DNA from: JAHBXL01 sp964409775 | Lineage (GTDB): Bacteria; Planctomycetota; Phycisphaerae; Phycisphaerales; UBA1924 | Direction: 5' to 3' | DNA length: 64,000 nt | Assembly: GCA_964409775.1 (NCBI GenBank) | Contig: CAYPEI010000003.1 | Span: forward strand, 124,001 to 188,000 | Shown: in pieces, positions 34,557-44,544 of the stretch | Layout of the letters: each line of letters opens with the position of its first letter | How positions within the stretch are numbered: the first letter of the stretch is position 1 | Program-made: the position numbers and the translations under genes | Notes under the pieces: generated by a model | The model's database searches: none | Seen by the model: the letters and a program-made list of their open reading frames with translations, nothing else | Told to the model about the DNA's origin: nothing

Positions 34557-35990
34557 TCAGCGACGCGGGCCGATCATGGTGAACCTCGCATCGCGGCTTT
34601 GCTTATCAGCGTCCGAGACTCGAACAACGGCCGTGCAACGGCCGTTCGTGAAAGCATCCCGGTGCACGACGATCGCTCCGAGGAGCGTGCGGTTTTCGCC
34701 GGGACCAAGGGGGGTGAGCGGTTCGTCGAGTTGGAGCACCGCGCCCGGCGGCGAAGTGACATCGAACGTCACCTCCGCCGCGGTCTCGTTGCGGTTGATG
34801 ACCTTCACTTTGACGGGGTTCCGGATGTTGCCGTCGGAGAGCACGGAGAACGGCTGGCCGAGGCCGCGGATGACGTTGAGGTCAACCCCGCCGGTGGTGG
34901 TGAGCACCAGCAGAAAGAGCGTCGCGACGACCGCGAGAATCGTTGGATAGATGATCACGCGCGGCCGAAGGACCCGACGCTTCTGACCGGTCATTGCGGC
35001 CTGCGAACTGTATCGGATCAGGCCCTTCGGCCGGCCGATCTTCTCCATGACGGCGTCGCACGCGTCGATGCACTGGGCGCAGCCGATGCACTCCATCTGA
35101 AGACCGTTGCGGATGTCGATGCCGGTGGGGCAGGTGGTGACGCACAGGTGGCAGTCGATGCAGTCGCCCTGACGAGCGGGCTCGCTCGCGCCGATGGTGA
35201 GATCGACGGGAGTGGGGGCGGTTGCACGGCGGGCCTTCCCGCGCGGCTCGCCGCGATTCCGGTCGTAACTGATGATCAGCGAGTGTCGATCGAGCAGCGC
35301 GGACTGGAATCGGCCGTAGGGGCAGGCAACGAGGCATACCTGCTCGCGGAAGAAGCCGAAGTCGAAGAGCATCAGTCCGGTGACGGCAACAACGACCACG
35401 AAACCAATCGGATGATCGAGGGGCGAGCCGAAGATCCAGTGGCGGAGTTGCTCGACACCGACAAAGTACGCCAGGAACGTGTGTGCCAGGAACGCAGACG
35501 CGACGATGTAGACCACGTATTTGAGGAACTTGGCCAGCCCGGAGCCGCGGAAGCCACCGGTTCGGACGCGACCGGGCGAGCCTTCGAACAGCCGCTCGAC
35601 CGGGCGGAAGAGGAACTCCATGTACACCGTCTGCGGACACGCCCAACCGCACCAGACGCGTCCGAAGAGCGCGGTGATGAAGAAGATCGACAGGAAGATG
35701 CCGACCATCAGCAGGGCGAGCAGCAGGGTGTCGGTCGGCAGGAACGTGCGACCCAGAAGGGTGAATCGCCTTGCAGGCAGATCGAGGAGGATCAGCGGTC
35801 GGCCGTCGTAGGTGAGGTAGGGGATGAGCGTGAAGATCGCGATGAGGAGATAGGCGACGGCGCGGCGTGCTGACAGGAAGCGCCCGGGCGAGAGACGAGG
35901 ATTGATCCACCGACGGGACCCATCATCGTTGAGCGTGGACAGAATGCTGCCGGCTTCGTGAACGGGCGGTACTGGGGCGGAAACGCTCAT
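34557..35990 (-). CDS. ccoG: Cytochrome oxidase accessory protein CcoG (Cu reductase, 4Fe-4S)
   Basis: CcoG (RdxA/FixG) is an integral membrane protein that reduces Cu(II) to Cu(I) for oxidase assembly. It has 477 residues. The membrane domain contains VWCGWACPQTVYMEFLF and VCLVACPYGRFQSALLD, both family signatures. Two ferredoxin-like clusters follow: CIDCHLCVTTCPTGIDI and CIGCAQCIDACDAVM. The C-terminal ~100 residues form an Ig-like extracytoplasmic domain (VKVKVINRNETAAEVTFDV). It lies between ccoP and fixH, as in most ccoGHIS clusters. Confidence 0.96.
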   Translation of the reverse strand: MSVSAPVPPVHEAGSILSTLNDDGSRRWINPRLSPGRFLSARRAVAYLLIAIFTLIPYLTYDGRPLILLDLPARRFTLLGRTFLPTDTLLLALLMVGIFLSIFFITALFGRVWCGWACPQTVYMEFLFRPVERLFEGSPGRVRTGGFRGSGLAKFLKYVVYIVASAFLAHTFLAYFVGVEQLRHWIFGSPLDHPIGFVVVVAVTGLMLFDFGFFREQVCLVACPYGRFQSALLDRHSLIISYDRNRGEPRGKARRATAPTPVDLTIGASEPARQGDCIDCHLCVTTCPTGIDIRNGLQMECIGCAQCIDACDAVMEKIGRPKGLIRYSSQAAMTGQKRRVLRPRVIIYPTILAVVATLFLLVLTTTGGVDLNVIRGLGQPFSVLSDGNIRNPVKVKVINRNETAAEVTFDVTSPPGAVLQLDEPLTPLGPGENRTLLGAIVVHRDAFTNGRCTAVVRVSDADKQSRDARFTMIGPRR

Positions 35991-36034
35991 GGGTTGATTC
36001 GGCGCAAGTCACTCAATCGCACATCAGCAAGCAG

Positions 36035-36640
36035 TCACTTCGTCGTGGCGGGCGGAGCAGGCCACGGAGGCACCGGGTTGCCTTCGGGCGCTTTGGAGAC
36101 GGCGGGGGTGGTGCCGCGGAGGTTCGCGGCGTAGGCCGCGAGGATGACGCGCTCGTTCTGCGACAGGCGGTTTTCCCACGCGGGCATGGCCTGACCACCA
36201 GCGCCGCGCGTGATGACGGTGAAGAAGTCCTCGAGGCGGCGAACGTTCTTGTAACTGTCGTCGGTGAGGTTGACGCCGCTGCCGTCCTTGCCGCCGCCGT
36301 CCTTTGCGTGGCACTGGGCGCAGTTGCCGACGAAGATCCCCTGGGCAATCTCCATGAACCGTGAGTCTGCGCGCATGCGTTGGATCGTGGGCTCGTCGCC
36401 GGCGAGTTCGCCGACAGCACCGAAGATGCGCCGGGTCTCGGCGACCTTGGCCGCCTGCCAGGTGTCGGTGACGGTCCATGACTCTGAACTGGCCTGGAAG
36501 AACAGGAAGTAGAAGATCGAGAAGACGATCGTGGCGAGGAAGAGCAGGTGCCACCATCCGGGCGTGGGGTTGTCGTACTCGCGGATGCCGTCGTACTCGT
36601 GGGCCATCAGGTTGTCGGCGCTGTCGTGCTTGGCACTCAT
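36035..36640 (-). CDS. ccoP: cbb3 oxidase subunit III CcoP, single-haem form
   Basis: CcoP brings electrons to the oxidase through covalently bound haem c. This version has 201 residues. One N-terminal membrane helix (PGWWHLLFLATIVFSIFYFL) follows the motif YDGIREYDNPTPGWW, diagnostic for CcoP. It has only one haem site, NCAQCHAKDGGG, with a likely Met ligand in QAMPAW. Standard CcoP has two CXXCH sites and ~300 residues, so this is a shortened monohaem form. ATG 36640 is chosen because it precedes the conserved N-terminus. ccoQ lies just upstream. Confidence 0.93.
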   Translation of the reverse strand: MSAKHDSADNLMAHEYDGIREYDNPTPGWWHLLFLATIVFSIFYFLFFQASSESWTVTDTWQAAKVAETRRIFGAVGELAGDEPTIQRMRADSRFMEIAQGIFVGNCAQCHAKDGGGKDGSGVNLTDDSYKNVRRLEDFFTVITRGAGGQAMPAWENRLSQNERVILAAYAANLRGTTPAVSKAPEGNPVPPWPAPPATTK

Positions 36641-36656
36641 GGTCGAGAGTCCTTGG

Positions 36657-36860
36657 TCAGTCGGCGGAAGTGCTGCTTGGGCAGTGGATGGAACTCGGCG
36701 CGTCCTCGAGCGGCAGACGGGCGGCCTCGGCATACTCGCGGGCATGTCGGTTCCGCAGCACCCGCCACGTGACCGCCGCGAACACGGCGAGGAAGATCAC
36801 CAGCGCGATCTGGGGATAGGTCGCCAGGTTCATGTTGCTGACAATGTCGCTGATACGCAT
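36657..36860 (-). CDS. ccoQ: cbb3 oxidase small subunit CcoQ
   Basis: CcoQ is a small single-span subunit that stabilises the oxidase. This one has 67 residues. Residues 15-35 form the membrane helix (ATYPQIALVIFLAVFAAVTW), followed by the basic RVLRNRHAREY and an acidic soluble tail, similar to CcoQ in order and charge. It sits between ccoNO and ccoP, with 18 and 16 bases of spacing. Small size limits the sequence evidence, but the position is decisive. Confidence 0.85.
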   Translation of the reverse strand: MRISDIVSNMNLATYPQIALVIFLAVFAAVTWRVLRNRHAREYAEAARLPLEDAPSSIHCPSSTSAD

Positions 36861-36878
36861 CGGCGTGCTCCCATTGCT

Positions 36879-39266
<2,388 letters not shown>

Positions 39267-39351
39267 GTGCTGCATCTCCCTGAGGCTGTATCCGCTCAAC
39301 GTACCGCAATCAGCATTGCGGACTAAGGGACAAGCATATCAGCAAATCATC

Positions 39352-39379
39352 ATTATCGTCGGCTCACTCCTCTTGTCAA
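39352..39379 (-). promoter_or_regulatory. Sigma-70 promoter for the ccoNO operon
   Basis: On the - strand TTGACA (39379-39374) is followed after 16 bases by GATAAT (39357-39352). It lies about 85 bases upstream of ccoNO and points toward it, divergent from the rrf2 promoter. Confidence 0.65.
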
Positions 39380-39445
39380 GTGAACTCTTGTGCTGCCGGA
39401 GCCGTTGCGATCGTGCAGGAGTTTTTCATGCACAAGTTTGGATAA

Positions 39446-39457
39446 CGATAGGTATCG
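39446..39457. promoter_or_regulatory. Inverted repeat CGATA-GG-TATCG, candidate operator for the Rrf2 regulator
   Basis: CGATAGGTATCG is a short perfect dyad with a 2-base centre. It sits immediately upstream of the -35 of the rrf2 promoter in the space between the two divergent promoters, a natural place for autoregulation or for control of ccoNO. Binding is inferred. Confidence 0.4.
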
Positions 39458-39459
39458 AG

Positions 39460-39488
39460 TTGACAAACAGACTTCTTTATCTTATACT
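39460..39488 (+). promoter_or_regulatory. Sigma-70 promoter for the Rrf2 regulator
   Basis: TTGACA (39460-39465), then 17 bases, then TATACT (39483-39488), is near-perfect. The predicted start lies ~15 bases before the ATG, giving a very short leader with GAGGG as Shine-Dalgarno. Confidence 0.8.
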
Positions 39489-39510
39489 CTTGTTTTCGAG
39501 GGTTCCGCGC

Positions 39511-39939
39511 ATGCTCGCTCAGGCCGTCGGATATGCCGCCGCCGCGCTTGGCCAACTCGCTTCGCGAGGGGGGAAGCCCTTGTTGGTCAAGGAGATCGCT
39601 GAGGCGTGCGGAATCCCGCAGGCCTATCTGGCCAAGATCATCAATGTGCTGGCTCGGCGCGGGCTGGTGACGACGCAGCGCGGTATTGGCGGAGGCGTTT
39701 CGCTCGCTCGGTCGGCCGAGAACATCACGCTGCTGGACCTGTGCGAGGCGCTGGGCGATCCGATCGTGCAGCCTCGGTGCATGCTTGAAAACGCGCCATG
39801 CTCGGATGAACGAGCGTGTCCGGCTCACGCGTTCTGGAAGGCGCATCGTGAGAGCCAGATCGAGTTCCTGCGATGCACAACGGTCGCACGGATGGCGGAG
39901 TTCGTGACCCGGCAGCGCACGCACTCTTCCGCACCATGA
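39511..39939 (+). CDS. Rrf2-family transcription regulator, probably Fe-S
   Basis: This is a winged-helix regulator of 142 residues. The N-terminal domain, MLAQAVGYAAAALGQLASR, then LLVKEIAEACGIPQAYLAKI and RRGLVTTQRGIGGGVSLAR, is typical of Rrf2 proteins (IscR, NsrR, RirA). Three cysteines near residues 90-105, in PRCMLENAPCSDERACPAHAFW (C-x6-C-x5-C), are in the usual position for Fe-S ligands, so it may sense NO, oxygen or iron-sulfur status. ATG 39511 lies behind GAGGG and a strong promoter. Divergent orientation from ccoNO suggests that it controls the oxidase, but the exact signal cannot be read from sequence. Confidence 0.9.
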   Translation: MLAQAVGYAAAALGQLASRGGKPLLVKEIAEACGIPQAYLAKIINVLARRGLVTTQRGIGGGVSLARSAENITLLDLCEALGDPIVQPRCMLENAPCSDERACPAHAFWKAHRESQIEFLRCTTVARMAEFVTRQRTHSSAP

Positions 39940-40101
39940 GACGGTGAATCGATGGTGTGTCTGCGCGGTGGGACCAAGCCCCGCGCGGCGTTTGTTTGCG
40001 GGCTGCGACAAAAGGCCGGGCCGCCGCCGCGTCGATGACAAGTGTGGGCCGCCGCGCATGCCGGCCGCAAGAGCCCGATAAGTCGTCGACAGGGATGCGT
40101 C

Positions 40102-42849
40102 GTGCCCAGACCCCACCCCGAAGACCTGATCGCCCTGGTTCGCGAGGCGGCCGCATTGCCCCCATCCGATCGGATTGGGTTTCTCCGCTCGCGATGCCAT
40201 GGAGATGCCGCTCTGCTGGAACGAGCGCTAGGCGTGCTTCGTGAGCAGGATGTGTCGACGCTGGCGGCGGCCACCTCACACCGCCGAACCGATGAACCGC
40301 CGGTGGGACCGGTCGAGGCTGCACCGGGGCTTCCGGCCCGGCTCGGCCGGTATCGGATCCTGGACCTGCTTGGCGAGGGTGGAATGGGCGTGGTGTACCT
40401 CGCCGAACAGGAGAATCCGCGGCGGATGGTCGCTCTGAAGGTGATGCGTCCGGGCGTGCTCTCGCCGCGACTGCTTCGTCGATTCGACCTTGAGTCCCAG
40501 GTGCTTGGCCGGCTGCAGCATCCGGGCATTGCGCAGGTCTTTGAGGCCGGGGTACTGGAGGCATCGGGAGTTGGTGCTGACGGCGGTCGCGCTGTGCAGC
40601 CGTTCTTCGCGATGGAGCACGTTCGTGGCGTGCCGCTCACTGTGTTTGCCGACGGCGGCAACCCGACGGGCCGGCCGCTCGATCGCGAGTCACGAATCGA
40701 GTTGTTCATCCGAGTGTGCGAGGCGGTTCAGCATGCGCACGCGAAGGGGGTCATCCACCGGGATCTGAAGCCCGCGAACATCCTTGTTGTGGCGGATCAG
40801 GACGCGCCGGGACATGGCCAGCCCAAGGTGCTCGATTTCGGCGTCGCAAGGGCGACGGACGGCGACATCGCCGCGGCGACTCTGCAGACAGACATCGGTC
40901 AACTCGTGGGCACGGTTCCCTACATGAGTCCGGAGCAGGTCGCGGGGGACCCGAACGAGTTGGATACGCGCTCGGATGTCTACACGCTCGGCGTCATCCT
41001 TTACGAACTGATGTGCGGCCGATTGCCGCACCGGCTGAGCGACAAGACCGTTCCGGAAGCGGTCCGCATCATCGGCCAGGACGACCCGGATCCTCCTTCG
41101 TCGGTGGATCGGTCGCTGCGGGGCGATCTGCAGACGATTCTCCTGAAAGCCCTGGAGCGGGATCGCGCCAGGCGATATCAATCGGCATCGGAACTGGCCG
41201 CGGATCTGCGCAGGCATCTGTCAGATGAGCCGATCTCTGCACGCCCGCCCACGCGGGTGTACCAACTGACGAAGTTCGCGCGGCGGAATCGCGGGCTTGT
41301 GACCGGAGCGGCGGCATCGGCGGTGCTGCTGGTGCTCGGCGTTGCGGGCGTTTCATGGCAGGCGGTGCGGGCCACCCGCGGATGGGAAGAAGCGGAGGCG
41401 CGTCGGACGGAGGCTGACGAGGCGCGGGCGAGGGCTCGCGAGGAAGCGGACAACGCGCTGGCGGTCAACGAGTTTCTGAATGACATGCTGGCCTCGGCGG
41501 ACCCGGAGAACGCGATGGGGCGAGAGATCACGGTCCGCGAGGTGCTCGACGAGTCAGGGCAGAGCGTTGGGGAACTGCTCAAGTCGCGTCCGAGGGTGCA
41601 TGCATCGATCCGTGCGACGCTGAGCAACACGTACCGGAGCATCGGGGACCTGGACCGATCGCTGGAACACGCGAGGGCAGGATTCGAGGCGGCCCGAGAG
41701 AGTTATGGACCCGACAGTGAAGTCGCGATCGAGTCGCAGCGAACTCTGGCCATCGCGCTGGCGGAGAAGGGGCAGCACGAGGAGGCGGAGGTTCTGCATC
41801 GCGACGCGATCGAGCGCATCGCCCGGACCAAGGGAACCGCGAGCCGGGAGTACGTGCTGGCCAATGGAGAGTTGGCCCGGGTTCTGCTTGAGACCGGCCG
41901 GATCAAGGAGTCGGTTGAGGCGTGGCGGCAGTGGCTGCCGATGGCCGAGCGGCTGCTCGGCGCGGAGAACCGTGAAACGCTCACGATGATGAACAACCTC
42001 GCGATCGCGCTCAAAGACCTTGGTGAGTACGGCGAGAGCGACGAACTGCTGCGGAAGTTGATCACGATTCGCGAGCGGGTTCACGGTCCTGATCATCCGC
42101 AGACTTTGTACGCGATCAACAGCCTGGCGGCGAACATCCAGCGGCAGGGTCGCAATGCGGAGGCCGAACCGCTGTTCCGGGAGACTCTTGAGCGTCGTCG
42201 GAGAATTCTTGGAAACGACCATGTCTCGACGATCGCCAGCGCCGGCAACCTGGGCGTGACACTCATCAGCCTTGGCCGCCTGGCGGAGGCGGAGCCGCTG
42301 ATCTCCGAGGCGCTCGCGGGGAATCGCCGCCTGTTGGGGGATTCGCACGCGAAGACCCTGATCATGATGGCGAACAGGGCGTACCTGCTCGAGGAACTCG
42401 GCAGGAGCGAAGAGGCCGAGGCCTTGTATCGCGAGACGATCGAGATCCGGCGGAAGGCGACGGGCGGGCGTGACCCGGAGACCTGGGCGCCGATGAACAA
42501 CCTCGCGACGCTGTATCAGCGGCGGGGAAAACTCGCTGAGGCGGATGCGCTGTTCCTCGAACTGCTGGACTTGTGCGGCCAGTCGCTGCCGCCGGATCAT
42601 CCATATGCCGCGATCTTCTCGAACAACTATGGCGACTGCCTGATTGACCTCGGACGGCTGGATGAGGCGGAGAAACGCCTGCTCTCAAGTCAGAGAGTGC
42701 TCGAGAGCAAGTTCGGGATTGAGCACCCACGAAGCGTGAAGGGGCGCGCGCGGCTGGTGCGGCTGTACGAAGCGAGTGGGAAACCCGAACTCGCGGCGCC
42801 CTTCCGGGCGAAGGTGAGTTCGGAGGTTTCTGAGCCGAACGGTCACTGA
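40102..42849 (+). CDS. Membrane Ser/Thr protein kinase with TPR repeats
   Basis: This is a Hanks-type kinase of ~915 residues. The kinase domain runs from about residue 83 (GRYRILDLLGEGGMGVVYLAE, glycine loop), ATP-anchoring Lys in VALKVM, catalytic loop HRDLKPANIL near 219, DFGVA, and activation segment GTVPYMSPEQ. A membrane helix lies near residues 395-415 (TGAAASAVLLVLGVAGVSW). The outer ~480 residues are TPR repeats (RTLAIALAEKGQHEEAEVLH and several similar units). GTG 40102 has AGGGA at a good distance; an upstream GTG at 40042 is in frame. Its 3' end overlaps the opposing SpoIIE phosphatase gene by 7 bases. Targets are unknown. Confidence 0.92.
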   Translation: MPRPHPEDLIALVREAAALPPSDRIGFLRSRCHGDAALLERALGVLREQDVSTLAAATSHRRTDEPPVGPVEAAPGLPARLGRYRILDLLGEGGMGVVYLAEQENPRRMVALKVMRPGVLSPRLLRRFDLESQVLGRLQHPGIAQVFEAGVLEASGVGADGGRAVQPFFAMEHVRGVPLTVFADGGNPTGRPLDRESRIELFIRVCEAVQHAHAKGVIHRDLKPANILVVADQDAPGHGQPKVLDFGVARATDGDIAAATLQTDIGQLVGTVPYMSPEQVAGDPNELDTRSDVYTLGVILYELMCGRLPHRLSDKTVPEAVRIIGQDDPDPPSSVDRSLRGDLQTILLKALERDRARRYQSASELAADLRRHLSDEPISARPPTRVYQLTKFARRNRGLVTGAAASAVLLVLGVAGVSWQAVRATRGWEEAEARRTEADEARARAREEADNALAVNEFLNDMLASADPENAMGREITVREVLDESGQSVGELLKSRPRVHASIRATLSNTYRSIGDLDRSLEHARAGFEAARESYGPDSEVAIESQRTLAIALAEKGQHEEAEVLHRDAIERIARTKGTASREYVLANGELARVLLETGRIKESVEAWRQWLPMAERLLGAENRETLTMMNNLAIALKDLGEYGESDELLRKLITIRERVHGPDHPQTLYAINSLAANIQRQGRNAEAEPLFRETLERRRRILGNDHVSTIASAGNLGVTLISLGRLAEAEPLISEALAGNRRLLGDSHAKTLIMMANRAYLLEELGRSEEAEALYRETIEIRRKATGGRDPETWAPMNNLATLYQRRGKLAEADALFLELLDLCGQSLPPDHPYAAIFSNNYGDCLIDLGRLDEAEKRLLSSQRVLESKFGIEHPRSVKGRARLVRLYEASGKPELAAPFRAKVSSEVSEPNGH

Positions 42850-44483
42850 AGGGTCTGGCCGAGGTACTCGATGCTCGCAGCGGTTGCGTCGTCGCTGGGC
42901 GGAGCGCCCTCGGCGAAGCGAGCAATGGCCTTGAAGATTTCGACAATGTCAGCATCGCAGCCGCGGCATGGGCGCAGGGCGTTCTCGAGGCGAGCGATGC
43001 CGAACGGCTCGCCGCCGGCGTTTCGTTCGTCGAGGATGCCATCGGAGTAGAGGATGATGCGGTCGCCCGGGGCAAGGCGGATGGTCTGCGAGAAATAGAG
43101 AGTGCCGGGATCGATACCTGCAGGGATCGCCGTGCCGCCCTGCGAGGCCGTGAGACACGATCCGCTGCGGTGGAACCAGTAGCCGTGTCCGGCATCGACG
43201 AACTCGACCGTCCCATCGGGCGAGAAGGCGCCAAGCCAGAGCGATACGAAGCGGCCCCCGAGCGATCGCTCGCCGAGGTAGCGATTGAGGCCGGAGACCG
43301 CGGCGGCGGGATCCGACGATGCGCGGATCTGTGCGTTGAGTTGAGACTGCGCGGCGGCCATGAGCATCGCCGATGCTGCGCCGTGCCCGGAAACATCACC
43401 GAGGCAGATGGCGACCCGCCCGTCGTCGAGCGGGACCACGTCGAAGAGGTCGCCGGCGACGAACACGCCGGGCCGCATCTGCATCGCGTAACCAAGGAAC
43501 CCTTGTGCGGCGTTGGCGGGCGGCATGATGAACTGCTGCGCATCTCTCGCCGCGGAGAGTTCGGCCGCGAGCGCGGATTGGCGGCGTTCGAGTTCCATCC
43601 GCTTGAGGTTCGAGAGCGCGAGCCCGCAGGCATTGGCGATTGCCTCGCAGAAACCCGCGGCCTCGCCCTGGGCGCTGCCCTCACCGTGCCTGGCATCGAT
43701 GTAGATGAGAACGATGAGTTCGGCCCCGACGAAGACCGGTGCGCACACCGCCCACCGGATCGAGTGCTCACTGACGCTGTGAGACACCGCGCCGCCGAGG
43801 GCGGCGTCCTCGTGCAGGATGGCGGTCTGTCCGGCCGAGGCGGCGTGGATGAGCGTGCGGCTGAACGTGAGATCGGGGCTGCCGTCGTGCGTGAGCGGCC
43901 CGGAGAACGCGACGATGCTCAGGTCGTCGCTGACTGCGCCGGTCGGGCGGAGGACCGCGCCTCGCGTGCAGCCTGCACCGGCGAGCGCGGCCTCGAGCGC
44001 GCTGCGGGCAAGTGAAGCCTCGTCCGGGGCCGAGGCCATGCGGGAGAGGCCCTGCATGAGCATGCGGAGTTGACGAGCGCCGGCCGCGAGCGGGCGTTCG
44101 CCGACGCGCTCGATACGCGCCGTGCGTGGGTGATCGTCGCTGATCGTGGCGGCGGTGCTGGGGTTGGTGGTGCCGATGGCGACCCGGAAAGACCATGGAC
44201 CGATCCGCACGAGGTCGCCGGAGATCAGCGGGAGGGGCGACGAGGTGGAGAGTCGCTGACCGTTCACCCAGGTGCCGATCGCAGAACCGAGGTCGAGGAT
44301 GAACCACGATCCGTCGCGACGGGAGAACACGGCGTGCCGCCTCGAGACCGATTCGTTCAGCAGACAGACATCGCACTCGATCGCGCGGCCAAGGGTGAGT
44401 TGCCCCGAACCATTGCTCGTGTAACTCCCGCCGTGGGGGCCGGCGAGGGTCTGCAGGGTGATGTCGGGTTCGCGCGTGGTCAT
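42843..44483 (-). CDS. FHA-GAF-SpoIIE (PP2C) protein phosphatase
   Basis: This is a 546-residue signalling protein. Residues ~25-115 form an FHA phosphothreonine-binding domain (LTLGRAIECDVCLLNESVSRRH and GTWVNGQRL). Residues ~145-295 are GAF-like (SEHSIRWAVCAPVFVGAELIVL). Residues ~320-540 form a SpoIIE/PP2C domain with metal-binding Asp in VAGDLFDVVPL and GDVSGHGAASAML, then VDAGHGYWF and PPSDDATAASI. The FHA suggests recruitment to phosphorylated kinases or substrates. It is convergent with and overlaps the end of the Ser/Thr kinase gene, so the pair may act on the same pathway (inference). Confidence 0.9.
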   Translation of the reverse strand: MTTREPDITLQTLAGPHGGSYTSNGSGQLTLGRAIECDVCLLNESVSRRHAVFSRRDGSWFILDLGSAIGTWVNGQRLSTSSPLPLISGDLVRIGPWSFRVAIGTTNPSTAATISDDHPRTARIERVGERPLAAGARQLRMLMQGLSRMASAPDEASLARSALEAALAGAGCTRGAVLRPTGAVSDDLSIVAFSGPLTHDGSPDLTFSRTLIHAASAGQTAILHEDAALGGAVSHSVSEHSIRWAVCAPVFVGAELIVLIYIDARHGEGSAQGEAAGFCEAIANACGLALSNLKRMELERRQSALAAELSAARDAQQFIMPPANAAQGFLGYAMQMRPGVFVAGDLFDVVPLDDGRVAICLGDVSGHGAASAMLMAAAQSQLNAQIRASSDPAAAVSGLNRYLGERSLGGRFVSLWLGAFSPDGTVEFVDAGHGYWFHRSGSCLTASQGGTAIPAGIDPGTLYFSQTIRLAPGDRIILYSDGILDERNAGGEPFGIARLENALRPCRGCDADIVEIFKAIARFAEGAPPSDDATAASIEYLGQTLQ

Positions 44484-44544
44484 AGTGCCGGCGGAGTACC
44501 GACGGCATCAGATTACCGCGAAGGAGGAGTTGTTGCAGGCGGCT

